Source: SIG480 sp045533555
GTDB taxonomy: Bacteria; Bacillota; Clostridia; Oscillospirales; JAAYXM01
NCBI GenBank assembly: GCA_045533555.1
Contig: JAZSHZ010000151.1
Location: forward strand, 1-12,794
Length of the DNA: 12,794 bases
Direction of reading: 5' to 3'
The notes beneath the pieces are model-generated. The model saw nothing but the letters and a program-made list of their open reading frames with translations. It searched no databases and was not told the DNA's origin. Of the stretch, positions 6,604 to 12,794 are shown one piece after another. The translations under genes and the position numbers were made by a program. The number at the start of each line of letters is the position of its first letter. The first letter of the stretch is position 1.

Positions 6604-7992
6604 TTAAAATTCATCCCTGGTAACGCTTACAATCCAGTCGCCGCGGTGGATAAGAGCTCCGCTCGCAACACCTTTGAGTATTTCCTCGGAGAGCGAGAAC
6701 AGATGAACGATCAGCACCGGAGCACCGAAAACGAATGCCGAGATAAAGCTTCCGGGAACGGACCAGAGATACATGAATATAATATCAAGCACTGCCGCAA
6801 TTCGGACATTTCCCGCGCCGCGGAGGATTCCGACGATTGCCATATAGTCATATGTCTTGACAATGACCTTGATTGCCATGACGAGCATCATCATATGCCC
6901 TATCTTTATCGCCTCTCCGCTTATATTGAACATTTTGAATATGACCGAATCGAGAAGGAAGCGCTCCGTTAAAAGCGGCAGAAGTGCCGTCAAAAGGCCT
7001 GTTATGAGAGAGAGGTTCAAAAGCCATTTACCGGTCGACTCGACCTCCGCTTTGCTTCTTCCCTCGCCAATCTGCTTACTTATGATGACCGCCGCCGCAG
7101 TTCCGATTCCGTTGCAGAAGACGAGCATCAACCGTTCAATGCTTCCCGCAACCGAATACGCCGCAACGATATCCGCCGCGCCCTGCATATGGCCGAAAAC
7201 AACGGCATACATTGAAAATCCCGTGCTCCAGAGAGTCTCATTGATGACAACGGGTGTCGCATATTTGATATAGTCCTTTGCGATAAGCTTGCCCGGTGCG
7301 AAAAACTCCTTCGGCATAAGCGGAATTCGCTTATCGATGAAGAGCGCATAGATTATAACGGTTATGATTTCGAAAACGCGGGAGGCAAAGGTTGCGACCG
7401 CGGCGCCTTCGAGCCCCATCGCAGGTGCGCCGAGCTTACCGTAGATAAGAACCCAGTTGAGGAATACGTTTATGACCATCGAGCCGACGAGAACGAACAT
7501 TCCGAAGGACGAATTTTCCGCATTTCTCTGCGCGCTGACATAAACCATCGAAATACTGTTCAGCACGAAGCTGTAGGCAACGATCTTCGCATATCTCGCC
7601 GCGCAGTCGACAAGCGCGGGGTCATTCGTCGTGAGTGACATTATCTGCTCGGGGAAGAGGAAAATCGCCGTTGCGGCAAGTATGCTGACGCCCGCCGACA
7701 TATAGACGCTCACACCCATGACTCTGTTCATCGCGCAGATATCCTTCTTGCCCCAATACTGACCGAGAAGGACGGAGCCGCCCGACATTATTCCGAAGGT
7801 AAAAAGCTGGAACACGAAAAAGACCGTATTCGCCTGATTGAGTCCGCCGAGCTCATTCTGGCCGAGAACACCGACCATGAGCGTATCGAAAAGCCCGAGC
7901 GAGTTGGTTGCGACATTCTGGAGAATTATCGGTATCATAAGCGCAAAGAGCGCCTTATATTCAGCGCGCGGACGGCGCAGTGATTTGACCAT
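6604..7992 (-). CDS. MATE family efflux transporter
   Basis: The 462-residue protein has about twelve hydrophobic segments and the two-fold MatE layout. The N-terminal half opens with EYKALFALMIPIILQNVATN, LFDTLMVGVLGQNELGGL and SGGSVLLGQYWGKKD; the second half opens at about residue 235 with YIKYATPVVINETLWSTGFS and includes AAYSVAGSIERL and GIGTAAAVIISKQIGEG. MATE proteins expel cationic drugs or metabolites using a sodium or proton gradient; the substrate here is not known. The ATG at 7992 has AGAGGA (8001-8006) 8 nt before it. It follows the FruK-type kinase gene by 32 bp with no terminator between, so the two are one operon. No GC-rich terminator follows the stop, only a weak AAAAA/TTTTT pair near 6585-6603, so some transcripts may run on into the SLH/YcdB-like gene. 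Confidence 0.93.
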   Translation of the reverse strand: MVKSLRRPRAEYKALFALMIPIILQNVATNSLGLFDTLMVGVLGQNELGGLNQANTVFFVFQLFTFGIMSGGSVLLGQYWGKKDICAMNRVMGVSVYMSAGVSILAATAIFLFPEQIMSLTTNDPALVDCAARYAKIVAYSFVLNSISMVYVSAQRNAENSSFGMFVLVGSMVINVFLNWVLIYGKLGAPAMGLEGAAVATFASRVFEIITVIIYALFIDKRIPLMPKEFFAPGKLIAKDYIKYATPVVINETLWSTGFSMYAVVFGHMQGAADIVAAYSVAGSIERLMLVFCNGIGTAAAVIISKQIGEGRSKAEVESTGKWLLNLSLITGLLTALLPLLTERFLLDSVIFKMFNISGEAIKIGHMMMLVMAIKVIVKTYDYMAIVGILRGAGNVRIAAVLDIIFMYLWSVPGSFISAFVFGAPVLIVHLFSLSEEILKGVASGALIHRGDWIVSVTRDEF

Positions 7993-8024
7993 TTGTTTTA
8001 TCCTCTTTTCCTGAAACTTTTTTT

Positions 8025-8912
8025 CTACATTTTTGAAAATATATCCATAACGAGTGCACCGTCTGCAATGCCGTCACACGATGCCGTCGCGCTTCCTGCG
8101 GCGACTCCGAGTGCAAGGGCAAACTGCGGCGAATTTTTCTCCCCCGCGAGAAATCCCGCAAGGAATGAGTCGCCCGCTCCGACCGTGCTGACCGCATCAA
8201 TTGCGGGCGCGCGCATACGATAGATATTCCCATCATCGGATGCAAGCAAAGCCCCTTTCGCACCAAGCGACACGGCAACATTTCCGACCCCGCGCGACTG
8301 AAGCTCTCTCGCCGCTCCCGCAGCTTCCGCCTCCGACATTTCCGAGACTCCGAAAAGCTCGCAAAGCTCTGTGATATTAGGCTTTATCAAATAGGGCTTT
8401 CTGCAAATTGCCGCCTCAAGCGCCCTTCCCGACATATCTGCAACAAGGCGCGCACTTCCGCACGCATCAAGGACATTCTCAAGCAGAGCTCCGCTCTCGC
8501 TCTCGGGAGCCGAGCCTGAGATGATGACCGTATCCTCATCCGTGAGCAAGGAAAGCTTATCAAGAAGCCCGCGCTCCTCCTCCAAGCGGATAAACGGTCC
8601 TTTCCCGTTGATCTCCGTCTCGGGAGATGCACACACCTTGACATTTATGCGCGACGGTTCCGATATTTCACAAAAATCGCATTCTATCCCTGCGCGGCGC
8701 ACAAGTCGCGCGATTTCTCCACCCGAATAACCTCCGATAAAGCCGAGCGCGCGGTTTTCAATGCCGAGATTCGCAAGCATCGCGGAAACGTTTATTCCCT
8801 TACCTCCGTATGTATGCTTTTCATATTCACTTCGGTTAAGCTCTCCTGCCGAAAACGCGGCGGGATGCATAAGATAATCCACAGACGGATTCAACGTCAC
8901 CGTGTATATCAC
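8025..8912 (-). CDS. fruK: 1-phosphofructokinase-type PfkB family kinase
   Basis: The 295-residue protein belongs to the PfkB sugar kinases, in the branch of 1-phosphofructokinase and tagatose-6-phosphate kinase. It shows IYTVTLNPSVDY at the N-terminus, GELNRSE, the sugar-binding GGKGINVS at 36-43, SRINVKV with TEINGKGP around 87-106, KPNITEL at 177-183, and the ATP/anion-hole motif STVGAGDSFLAGF with catalytic Asp248. The TEING and GELNR motifs favour FruK, which converts fructose 1-phosphate to fructose 1,6-bisphosphate with ATP; tagatose-6-phosphate remains possible. I chose the GTG at 8912, since GGAGG (8921-8925) sits 8 nt ahead; an in-frame TTG at 8927 overlaps that site. No PTS fructose transporter accompanies it, unusual for fruK. 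It leads an operon with the MATE gene and diverges from a DeoR-type regulator. Confidence 0.85.
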   Translation of the reverse strand: MIYTVTLNPSVDYLMHPAAFSAGELNRSEYEKHTYGGKGINVSAMLANLGIENRALGFIGGYSGGEIARLVRRAGIECDFCEISEPSRINVKVCASPETEINGKGPFIRLEEERGLLDKLSLLTDEDTVIISGSAPESESGALLENVLDACGSARLVADMSGRALEAAICRKPYLIKPNITELCELFGVSEMSEAEAAGAARELQSRGVGNVAVSLGAKGALLASDDGNIYRMRAPAIDAVSTVGAGDSFLAGFLAGEKNSPQFALALGVAAGSATASCDGIADGALVMDIFSKM

Positions 8913-8946
8913 AGACCCATCCTCCAAGGTACATTTTTACATATAT

Positions 8947-8975
8947 ATTTTATCATACAACCGACGCATAATCAA
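8947..8975 (-). promoter_or_regulatory. Promoter of the fruK-MATE operon
   Basis: On the minus strand TTGATT (8975-8970) and TAAAAT (8952-8947) are 17 bp apart, with TGA directly before the -10 box as an extended -10. The leader before the GTG at 8912 would be about 28 nt. Confidence 0.7.
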
Positions 8976-8986
8976 GACACCGCGAC

Positions 8987-9004
8987 TTTGATTTTGAACT
9001 TGAC
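8987..9004 (+). promoter_or_regulatory. Candidate operator: three direct hexamer repeats
   Basis: TTTGAT, TTTGAA and CTTGAC follow one another with no gap, a direct repeat of TTTGAN. The third copy overlaps the -35 box of the plus-strand promoter, and the block starts 12 bp outside the -35 box of the minus-strand promoter. DeoR-family proteins often bind short direct repeats, so this is a plausible site for the adjacent regulator. Binding is inferred from position and pattern only. Confidence 0.4.
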
Positions 9005-9028
9005 TTATCAGCCTCCGTGTGGTATTAT
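9000..9028 (+). promoter_or_regulatory. Promoter of the DeoR-phosphodiesterase-transporter operon
   Basis: TTGACT (9000-9005) and TATTAT (9023-9028) are separated by 17 bp. Transcription would start near 9035, just ahead of the ribosome binding site at 9041, so the leader is about 20 nt. Confidence 0.75.
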
Positions 9029-9054
9029 GTGGATATATTTGGAGTTGATTGGAA

Positions 9055-9831
9055 TTGCTTGTAAATGAAAGATACAATCTCATAAAAGACCGCCTCCGGA
9101 AAAGCGGCGCGATAACAGTCTCCGAGCTCATTTCGGAATTCGGAGTTTCGGCGGAAACCGTCCGCCGCGACCTGCTTGCTCTTGAAAAATCCGGCATTCT
9201 CTCAAGAGTACATGGCGGAGCAATCGCGCAGGCGCACCTGAAGCCTGCGGGGGATTTCAGCGCAAGGCTTGATGAGCACCGCGCGGAGAAATCCGAGCTT
9301 TCTCTCAGAGCCGCAGAGCTTATACGGGAGGGTGATATAATCGCGGTCGATTCGGGGACGACGGCAGTAGAATTTGCCGAGGTTCTCAAATCGCTTGCGA
9401 TTCATTTCACCGTGATAACCCATTCGCTCGCTGTTTTCAACGTTATCTCAGGATGCGAAAACATCGAGACGATCCTTATCGGCGGAACTTACGACAAGAC
9501 TGAAAACGCATTCTGGGGTCACCTCACCCACGAAGCACTTCGAAGACTCCATGCATCAAAGGTCTTCATCTTCCCGACGGGCATTTCACTCGCGCTCGGC
9601 GTATTTGATTTTCACCTGAATCTCACCGACATACAGCATACTCTTCTTGAAATATCCGACAAGGTCATAATCCTTGCTGACAGTTCCAAATTTGAGAAAA
9701 CATCGCTTGTAAGACTCTGCGATGTCTCTCCCGAGCATATATATGTCACTGATTCGGAGCTTCCCGAAAGCATTTTTGAATTATATAAAGAAAATAATCT
9801 TACAATTCTGAAAGGAAGGAATAACCAATGA
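9055..9831 (+). CDS. DeoR-family transcriptional regulator
   Basis: The 258-residue protein has the DeoR layout. An N-terminal winged helix-turn-helix occupies about 1-57 (NERYNLIKDRL, ITVSELISEFGVSAETVRRDLLALE, SRVHGGA). The sugar-phosphate-sensing DeoRC domain follows, with AVDSGTTAVEFAEVL, VITHSLAVFNVI and VIILADSSKFEKTSL. I chose the TTG at 9055 because MLVNERYNLI is the usual start of the family and GGAGTTGAT (9041-9049) gives a fitting ribosome binding site; a TTG at 9049 would add two residues. Most of these regulators are repressors released by a phosphorylated sugar. The effector-domain stretch GISLALGVFDFHLNLTDIQ departs from the common pattern around GIT..E, suggesting a different ligand. 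It is first in its operon, its stop overlaps the next start as ATGA, and it diverges from fruK, so it probably controls both sides and itself. Confidence 0.9.
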   Translation: MLVNERYNLIKDRLRKSGAITVSELISEFGVSAETVRRDLLALEKSGILSRVHGGAIAQAHLKPAGDFSARLDEHRAEKSELSLRAAELIREGDIIAVDSGTTAVEFAEVLKSLAIHFTVITHSLAVFNVISGCENIETILIGGTYDKTENAFWGHLTHEALRRLHASKVFIFPTGISLALGVFDFHLNLTDIQHTLLEISDKVIILADSSKFEKTSLVRLCDVSPEHIYVTDSELPESIFELYKENNLTILKGRNNQ

Positions 9832-10586
9832 ACAAAAAAGTTATTCTCATTCTTGCAGACGGAATGCGCCCCGACTCGATGGCGCATCTTCCTTATGCAA
9901 AAAAGCTTATGCAGGAAGGCGCATATTCTCTCGCGGCGGAAACGACTTTCCCGTCCGTCACGCTCCCCTGCCATTTCTCGCTCTTCTTAAGCGTGCCGAC
10001 AGAGCGCCACGGAATCAGCACGAATCTCTATATGCCGCCCGTACGCCCCGTCAGCGGTCTCTTTGAACAGCTCGCGGCGGCCGGCAAGAAAAGCATCGTA
10101 TATTATGATTGGGAGCAGCTCCGCGATCTCTGGCGCCCCGGCACGGTTGAGCACGCGGTATTCTCAAGAGGCAACTACGAAGTAAACGACGAAAAGCACA
10201 CGACGGAGGCCATTTCCTATATTGAAGATAATTCTCCCGATTTCGTCTTTCTCTATCTCGGATATCCCGACGGCGCAGGTCACGATTTCGGCTGGATGGG
10301 CGAGGAATATATGAAGTCCGTCGAATTCGTCTGGAATCAGATCGAGCGCATCGTCGAGCGCTTCCGCGATGAATATACCTTCATCATCACCGCAGACCAC
10401 GGCGGTCACGAACGCCGCCACGGCGAAAATATCCCCGAGGATATGCTCATTCCGCTCGTCTGCGTCGGGCCTGATTTCAAACCCGGCGAACTCGAATCGG
10501 CAAATATCATGGATATCGCGCCGACGGTCGCAAAGCTTATGGGAGCAGCTCCCGCACCTGAATGGGAGGGCAAAACTCTCATATGA
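9828..10586 (+). CDS. Cytosolic alkaline-phosphatase-superfamily phosphodiesterase/phosphatase
   Basis: The 252-residue protein is a type I phosphodiesterase/nucleotide pyrophosphatase-like enzyme. Two-metal active-site residues are visible: Asp11 in LILADGMRPDSM, the likely nucleophile Thr45 in FPSVTLPCHFSL, Asp148 and His152 in GYPDGAGHDFG, Asp190 and His191 in ITADHGGHERRHG, and His198. ERHGIS at 59-64 is also typical. The family cleaves phosphodiester or phosphomonoester bonds in nucleotides, glycerophosphodiesters, phospholipid head groups or phosphonates. At 252 residues it is shorter than secreted family members, and it has no signal peptide, so it acts on an internal substrate. The ATG at 9828 overlaps the regulator's TGA, with AAAGGAAGGA about 7 nt ahead. 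Its stop overlaps the start of the GlpT-like transporter, which suggests that it processes what that protein imports. Exact substrate unknown. Confidence 0.87.
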   Translation: MNKKVILILADGMRPDSMAHLPYAKKLMQEGAYSLAAETTFPSVTLPCHFSLFLSVPTERHGISTNLYMPPVRPVSGLFEQLAAAGKKSIVYYDWEQLRDLWRPGTVEHAVFSRGNYEVNDEKHTTEAISYIEDNSPDFVFLYLGYPDGAGHDFGWMGEEYMKSVEFVWNQIERIVERFRDEYTFIITADHGGHERRHGENIPEDMLIPLVCVGPDFKPGELESANIMDIAPTVAKLMGAAPAPEWEGKTLI

Positions 10587-11779
10587 ACAAAATACTCGAT
10601 AAGAAAAAAGCGGGGCTTTTCATGCTCCTCTTCTCCGTAATCTATTTCACAAGCTATATATCCCGCATAAACTTCGGCGCGGTCATCGTCGAAATGGTTT
10701 CCTCGGAGGGCTTCATAAAAGCAGATCTTTCACTCGCCGTTACCGCCGCATTCATCACATATGGCGTCGGTCAGCTTATAAGCGGCGTCCTTGGTGACAG
10801 GCTGAACCCGAAATATCTTATGTTTTTCGGTCTGCTCCTGACAGCGGGAATGAATGCGCTCATACCGAGCTGCACAAACACTTCCTATATGGTCGCGGTC
10901 TGGGCGGTCAATGGCTTTGCACAGAGCTTTATGTGGCCTCCGCTCGTCAAGATAATGACTATGCTTTTCGACGCGGATACCTATCGCACCGCAACAGTGC
11001 GCGTCTCCTGGGGAAGCTCCGCAGGAACGATTGCCGTCTATATCATCGCTCCGATATGCATATCAACGGTCGGCTGGAAGGGAAGCTTCTGGTTCCCCGC
11101 AATTTTCTGTGTCATTATGGCATTTTTCTGGCTCATCGCACTTCGCAACACGGATACGTCCGTCTCCGCGAAAGCAGAGAACAAAAGCGATGACAACGGC
11201 AAAAACGCATCCCCCTTCGGTGTATTTGCTCTCGGTGCAATCGTCATCGGAATTGTCATTCAGGGCGCTCTGCGCGATGGCATAACGACCTGGATGCCGA
11301 CGTTTATCAACGAGACCTATAACCTCGGAAGCAAGATTTCAATCCTCACGGGCGTTATCCTCCCGATATTCAGTATCCTCTGCTTCAATCTCACCCATAA
11401 ACTCCGAAGCAGATGCGTCCAAAATGAGCTTCTTCTCGCGGGATATATCTTTATTGCGGGAGTTCTCGCATCGGCTCTTCTTTATTTCACGTCATCGAAA
11501 AACGCAGTTCTCTCAATTCTCTTTATGGCACTCCTCACGGGCTCAATGCACGGCGTCAACCTGCTTCTCGTCTGCATGGTTCCGTCATATTTCAAAAAGT
11601 CATCGACGGCTTCGGGTGTTCTCAATGCGTTCACCTATATCGGAAGCGCGATTTCGACCTTCGGAATCGCGGTTCTCTCCGAGAAATTCGGCTGGAGCAA
11701 CACGATTCTCATCTGGTGCGGCTTCGCGCTCCTCGGCGCAATCTGCTGTCTCTCCGCCGTGAAAAGAAAAAAAGCATAA
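10583..11779 (+). CDS. MFS transporter of the organophosphate:phosphate antiporter (GlpT/UhpT-like) type
   Basis: The 398-residue protein has about twelve membrane segments with a hydrophilic middle loop (about 188-212, rich in Asn, Lys and Asp). It follows GlpT from end to end: SYISRINFGAV matches the region of GlpT Arg45, ITYGVGQLISGVLGDRLNP the first MFS loop, QSFMWPPLVKIM the QGMGWPP motif, and ALRDGITTWMPTFI the region of GlpT Arg269. Arg28 and Arg231 thus correspond to the two arginines that bind phosphate in GlpT, so a phosphorylated substrate is likely. The WN..HN.GG signature is replaced by SWGSSAGT, with Gly144 at the place of GlpT His165, so specificity probably differs from glycerol 3-phosphate. 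I chose the ATG at 10583, sharing ATGA with the upstream stop; GGGAGGG lies 12 nt before it. It is the last gene of the operon. Confidence 0.87.
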   Translation: MNKILDKKKAGLFMLLFSVIYFTSYISRINFGAVIVEMVSSEGFIKADLSLAVTAAFITYGVGQLISGVLGDRLNPKYLMFFGLLLTAGMNALIPSCTNTSYMVAVWAVNGFAQSFMWPPLVKIMTMLFDADTYRTATVRVSWGSSAGTIAVYIIAPICISTVGWKGSFWFPAIFCVIMAFFWLIALRNTDTSVSAKAENKSDDNGKNASPFGVFALGAIVIGIVIQGALRDGITTWMPTFINETYNLGSKISILTGVILPIFSILCFNLTHKLRSRCVQNELLLAGYIFIAGVLASALLYFTSSKNAVLSILFMALLTGSMHGVNLLLVCMVPSYFKKSSTASGVLNAFTYIGSAISTFGIAVLSEKFGWSNTILIWCGFALLGAICCLSAVKRKKA

Positions 11780-11780
11780 T

Positions 11781-11816
11781 AAAAAACGGTTTCGGAAAAT
11801 CCGAAACCGTTTTTTT
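11781..11816 (+). terminator. Intrinsic terminator of the DeoR operon
   Basis: A perfect 15-bp stem (11781-11795 with 11801-11815, core ACGGTTTCGG) closes on an AAAAT loop and ends in seven T residues. It starts 2 bp after the stop codon of the transporter gene. Confidence 0.9.
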
Positions 11817-11874
11817 ATCAATGCAGTCTGCGCGAGAAATGACAGTTCGGCCTCCGCTCCGATTTCATTGGCAG

Positions 11875-11917
11875 GGAACGGCGGCGCGTCGAAAATCGCC
11901 GCGCCCTACGGGGTTCC
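11875..11917. repeat. Nested GC-rich inverted repeat (REP-like)
   Basis: Three inverted pairs share one centre: GGAAC/GTTCC (11875-11879 with 11913-11917), GGCGCG/CGCGCC (11883-11888 with 11900-11905) and CGA/TCG (11890-11892 with 11896-11898). It is not followed by a T-run, so it is not a normal terminator, and the operon already has one at 11781. Its position between converging genes fits a dispersed REP-like intergenic element. The rest of 11817-11997 holds no gene or RNA that I can support. Confidence 0.5.
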
Positions 11918-11997
11918 GCATTGGTGATGGGGTTATGTCCTCTGCAATGCGATCTTTTTTTCATTCTACTCCCGCATTTGTGCATTTGCAAGCACAC

Positions 11998-12026
11998 AAA
12001 AAGACGGGCGATTTCTCGCCCGTCTT
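11998..12026 (-). terminator. Intrinsic terminator of the ankyrin-repeat gene
   Basis: On the minus strand AAGACGGGCGA pairs perfectly with TCGCCCGTCTT (12026-12016 with 12011-12001) around a 4-nt loop. The T-run at 12002-11998 follows, partly inside the stem. It lies 16 bp after the stop codon. Confidence 0.82.
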
Positions 12027-12042
12027 CCGCGGTGGTTATCGG

Positions 12043-12738
12043 TTATTCCTTGTATCCGTATTTCTTCGCAAGTTCTGCAAGCTTTTCTTCCTGGTCGGGG
12101 TTTTTTTCGCGAAGATAATCCATCGCATTTTTGCCATTATCAGCTTTTGCGTATGGGTTCGCGCCCTTCTTCATAAGAGCTTCAAGCGTTTCATAAGAGT
12201 AATTATCCATTGAAGCACAATAGCACCTGATAAGATACGGATCGGTATAATCAAGATCAATTTCCTCGATAAAAAATCGAATCGCTTCCTCAGCTTGCAT
12301 ATAGCAAGCACGCCAAAAGTCACCGTCATCCACACGTGCACCGACAGCGACAAGCTCCCGCAAAATTTCCATTTCGTCCGGAGCAGACTTCCAATCAGCT
12401 AAAAACTGACTTATAGGGTACGGATGTTCGGCAACTGCGCCGTTTTTTATCAGATATCTGATCATCTCAAACTTTTCCGGACTATCACAGTCCGCAGCAA
12501 AAAACAGAGCATTTGCCCAAGCATTAGGCGGATAATAGTTGACGTCCGCACCATTTTCAACCAAAAGCTTCACCATTTCAAAATTGCCAAGTTCGCAAGC
12601 TTTCTGCAATGGTGTCACTCTGTACCACTCGATAAAATATTGCTCAATCCACGGAATTCCCAAAATCGAATTGGGATTTCCTTTTTCCAATGCTTTCTGC
12701 AACTTTTCCATATCGTTTTCCTTTATTGCTTCAAGCAT
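12043..12738 (-). CDS. Ankyrin-repeat protein, 5' end uncertain
   Basis: The frame encodes at least 231 residues made of ankyrin repeats: LEAIKENDMEKLQKALEKGN (partial first repeat), TPLQKACELGNFEMVKLLVE with NGADVNY (clearest), ALFFAADCDSPEKFEMIRYL with IKNGA, EMEILRELVAVGARVDD, RACYMQAEEAIRFFIEE, and ETLEALMKKGANPYAK with NAMDYLREK last. Ankyrin repeats bind other proteins; no catalytic domain or signal peptide is seen, so it is probably cytosolic. The start is unclear. The ATG at 12738 has no ribosome binding site, and the frame stays open upstream through 12794. An internal ATG at 12711 has AAAGGA 7 nt before it but would cut off the first repeat helix. The gene may therefore begin outside the window. 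Its base composition is more AT-rich than the operon to its left, as is common for accessory genes. Confidence 0.78.
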   Translation of the reverse strand: MLEAIKENDMEKLQKALEKGNPNSILGIPWIEQYFIEWYRVTPLQKACELGNFEMVKLLVENGADVNYYPPNAWANALFFAADCDSPEKFEMIRYLIKNGAVAEHPYPISQFLADWKSAPDEMEILRELVAVGARVDDGDFWRACYMQAEEAIRFFIEEIDLDYTDPYLIRCYCASMDNYSYETLEALMKKGANPYAKADNGKNAMDYLREKNPDQEEKLAELAKKYGYKE

Positions 12739-12794
12739 CTGCGAGCAATAGTATTGTTCGATTTGTGAGGGTATTGCGCTGCATATCGCTATTA

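Noticed and set aside
8937..9389. Minus-strand 150-codon open frame over the regulator
   Set aside because: It lies antisense to a well-supported DeoR gene and covers two divergent promoters; its Ser/Arg-rich translation is typical of a shadow frame.
11716..12213. Plus-strand 165-codon open frame
   Set aside because: It passes through two terminators and the nested repeat and overlaps the ends of two well-supported genes.

Overview
The window looks like chromosomal DNA of an uncultured or gut-type Clostridia (Firmicutes) bacterium. The evidence is the AGGAGG-type ribosome binding sites in front of nearly every gene, frequent TTG and GTG starts, tRNA genes with encoded CCA ends, consensus TTGACA/TATAAT promoters, exported proteins with S-layer homology (SLH) domains, a stand-alone Amidase_6 protein and an ECF-type membrane protein. 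This is inference from gene content; no marker gene in the window fixes the genus.

Layout. Positions 1-66 hold no assignable gene. Positions 67-240 are a structured, hairpin-rich repeat element with 11-bp terminal inverted repeats. It is followed by a promoter and an AT-rich gene for a small three-pass membrane protein (305-568). Next come a predicted amidase (777-1268, +) and, convergent with it, an exported HtrA-like serine protease with an N-terminal SLH-like region (1312-3129, -). An ECF-type S-component-like membrane protein (3233-3778, -) lies directly behind a five-gene tRNA operon, Gly-Arg-His-Gln-Lys (4320 down to 3851, -), which has a perfect consensus promoter. A large secreted YcdB/PepSY-like protein with three C-terminal SLH repeats follows (4434-6536, -).

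The most coherent module is 6604-11779. A minus-strand pair, a FruK-type sugar-phosphate kinase and a MATE efflux transporter, diverges from a tightly coupled plus-strand operon. That operon holds a DeoR-family regulator, a cytosolic phosphodiesterase of the alkaline-phosphatase superfamily, and a GlpT-like organophosphate transporter, joined by two ATGA stop/start overlaps. Both operons have well-formed promoters in one 140-bp intergenic region that also holds a triple hexamer direct repeat, a candidate operator. The simplest reading is a regulated pathway that imports a phosphorylated compound, hydrolyses it, and feeds a sugar phosphate to the kinase. The substrate is unknown and no fructose PTS gene is in the window.

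The right end has a nested inverted repeat (11875-11917) and an ankyrin-repeat gene (12043-12738, -) whose reading frame stays open to the window edge. Most transcription units end in clear intrinsic terminators, which makes the operon boundaries fairly secure.
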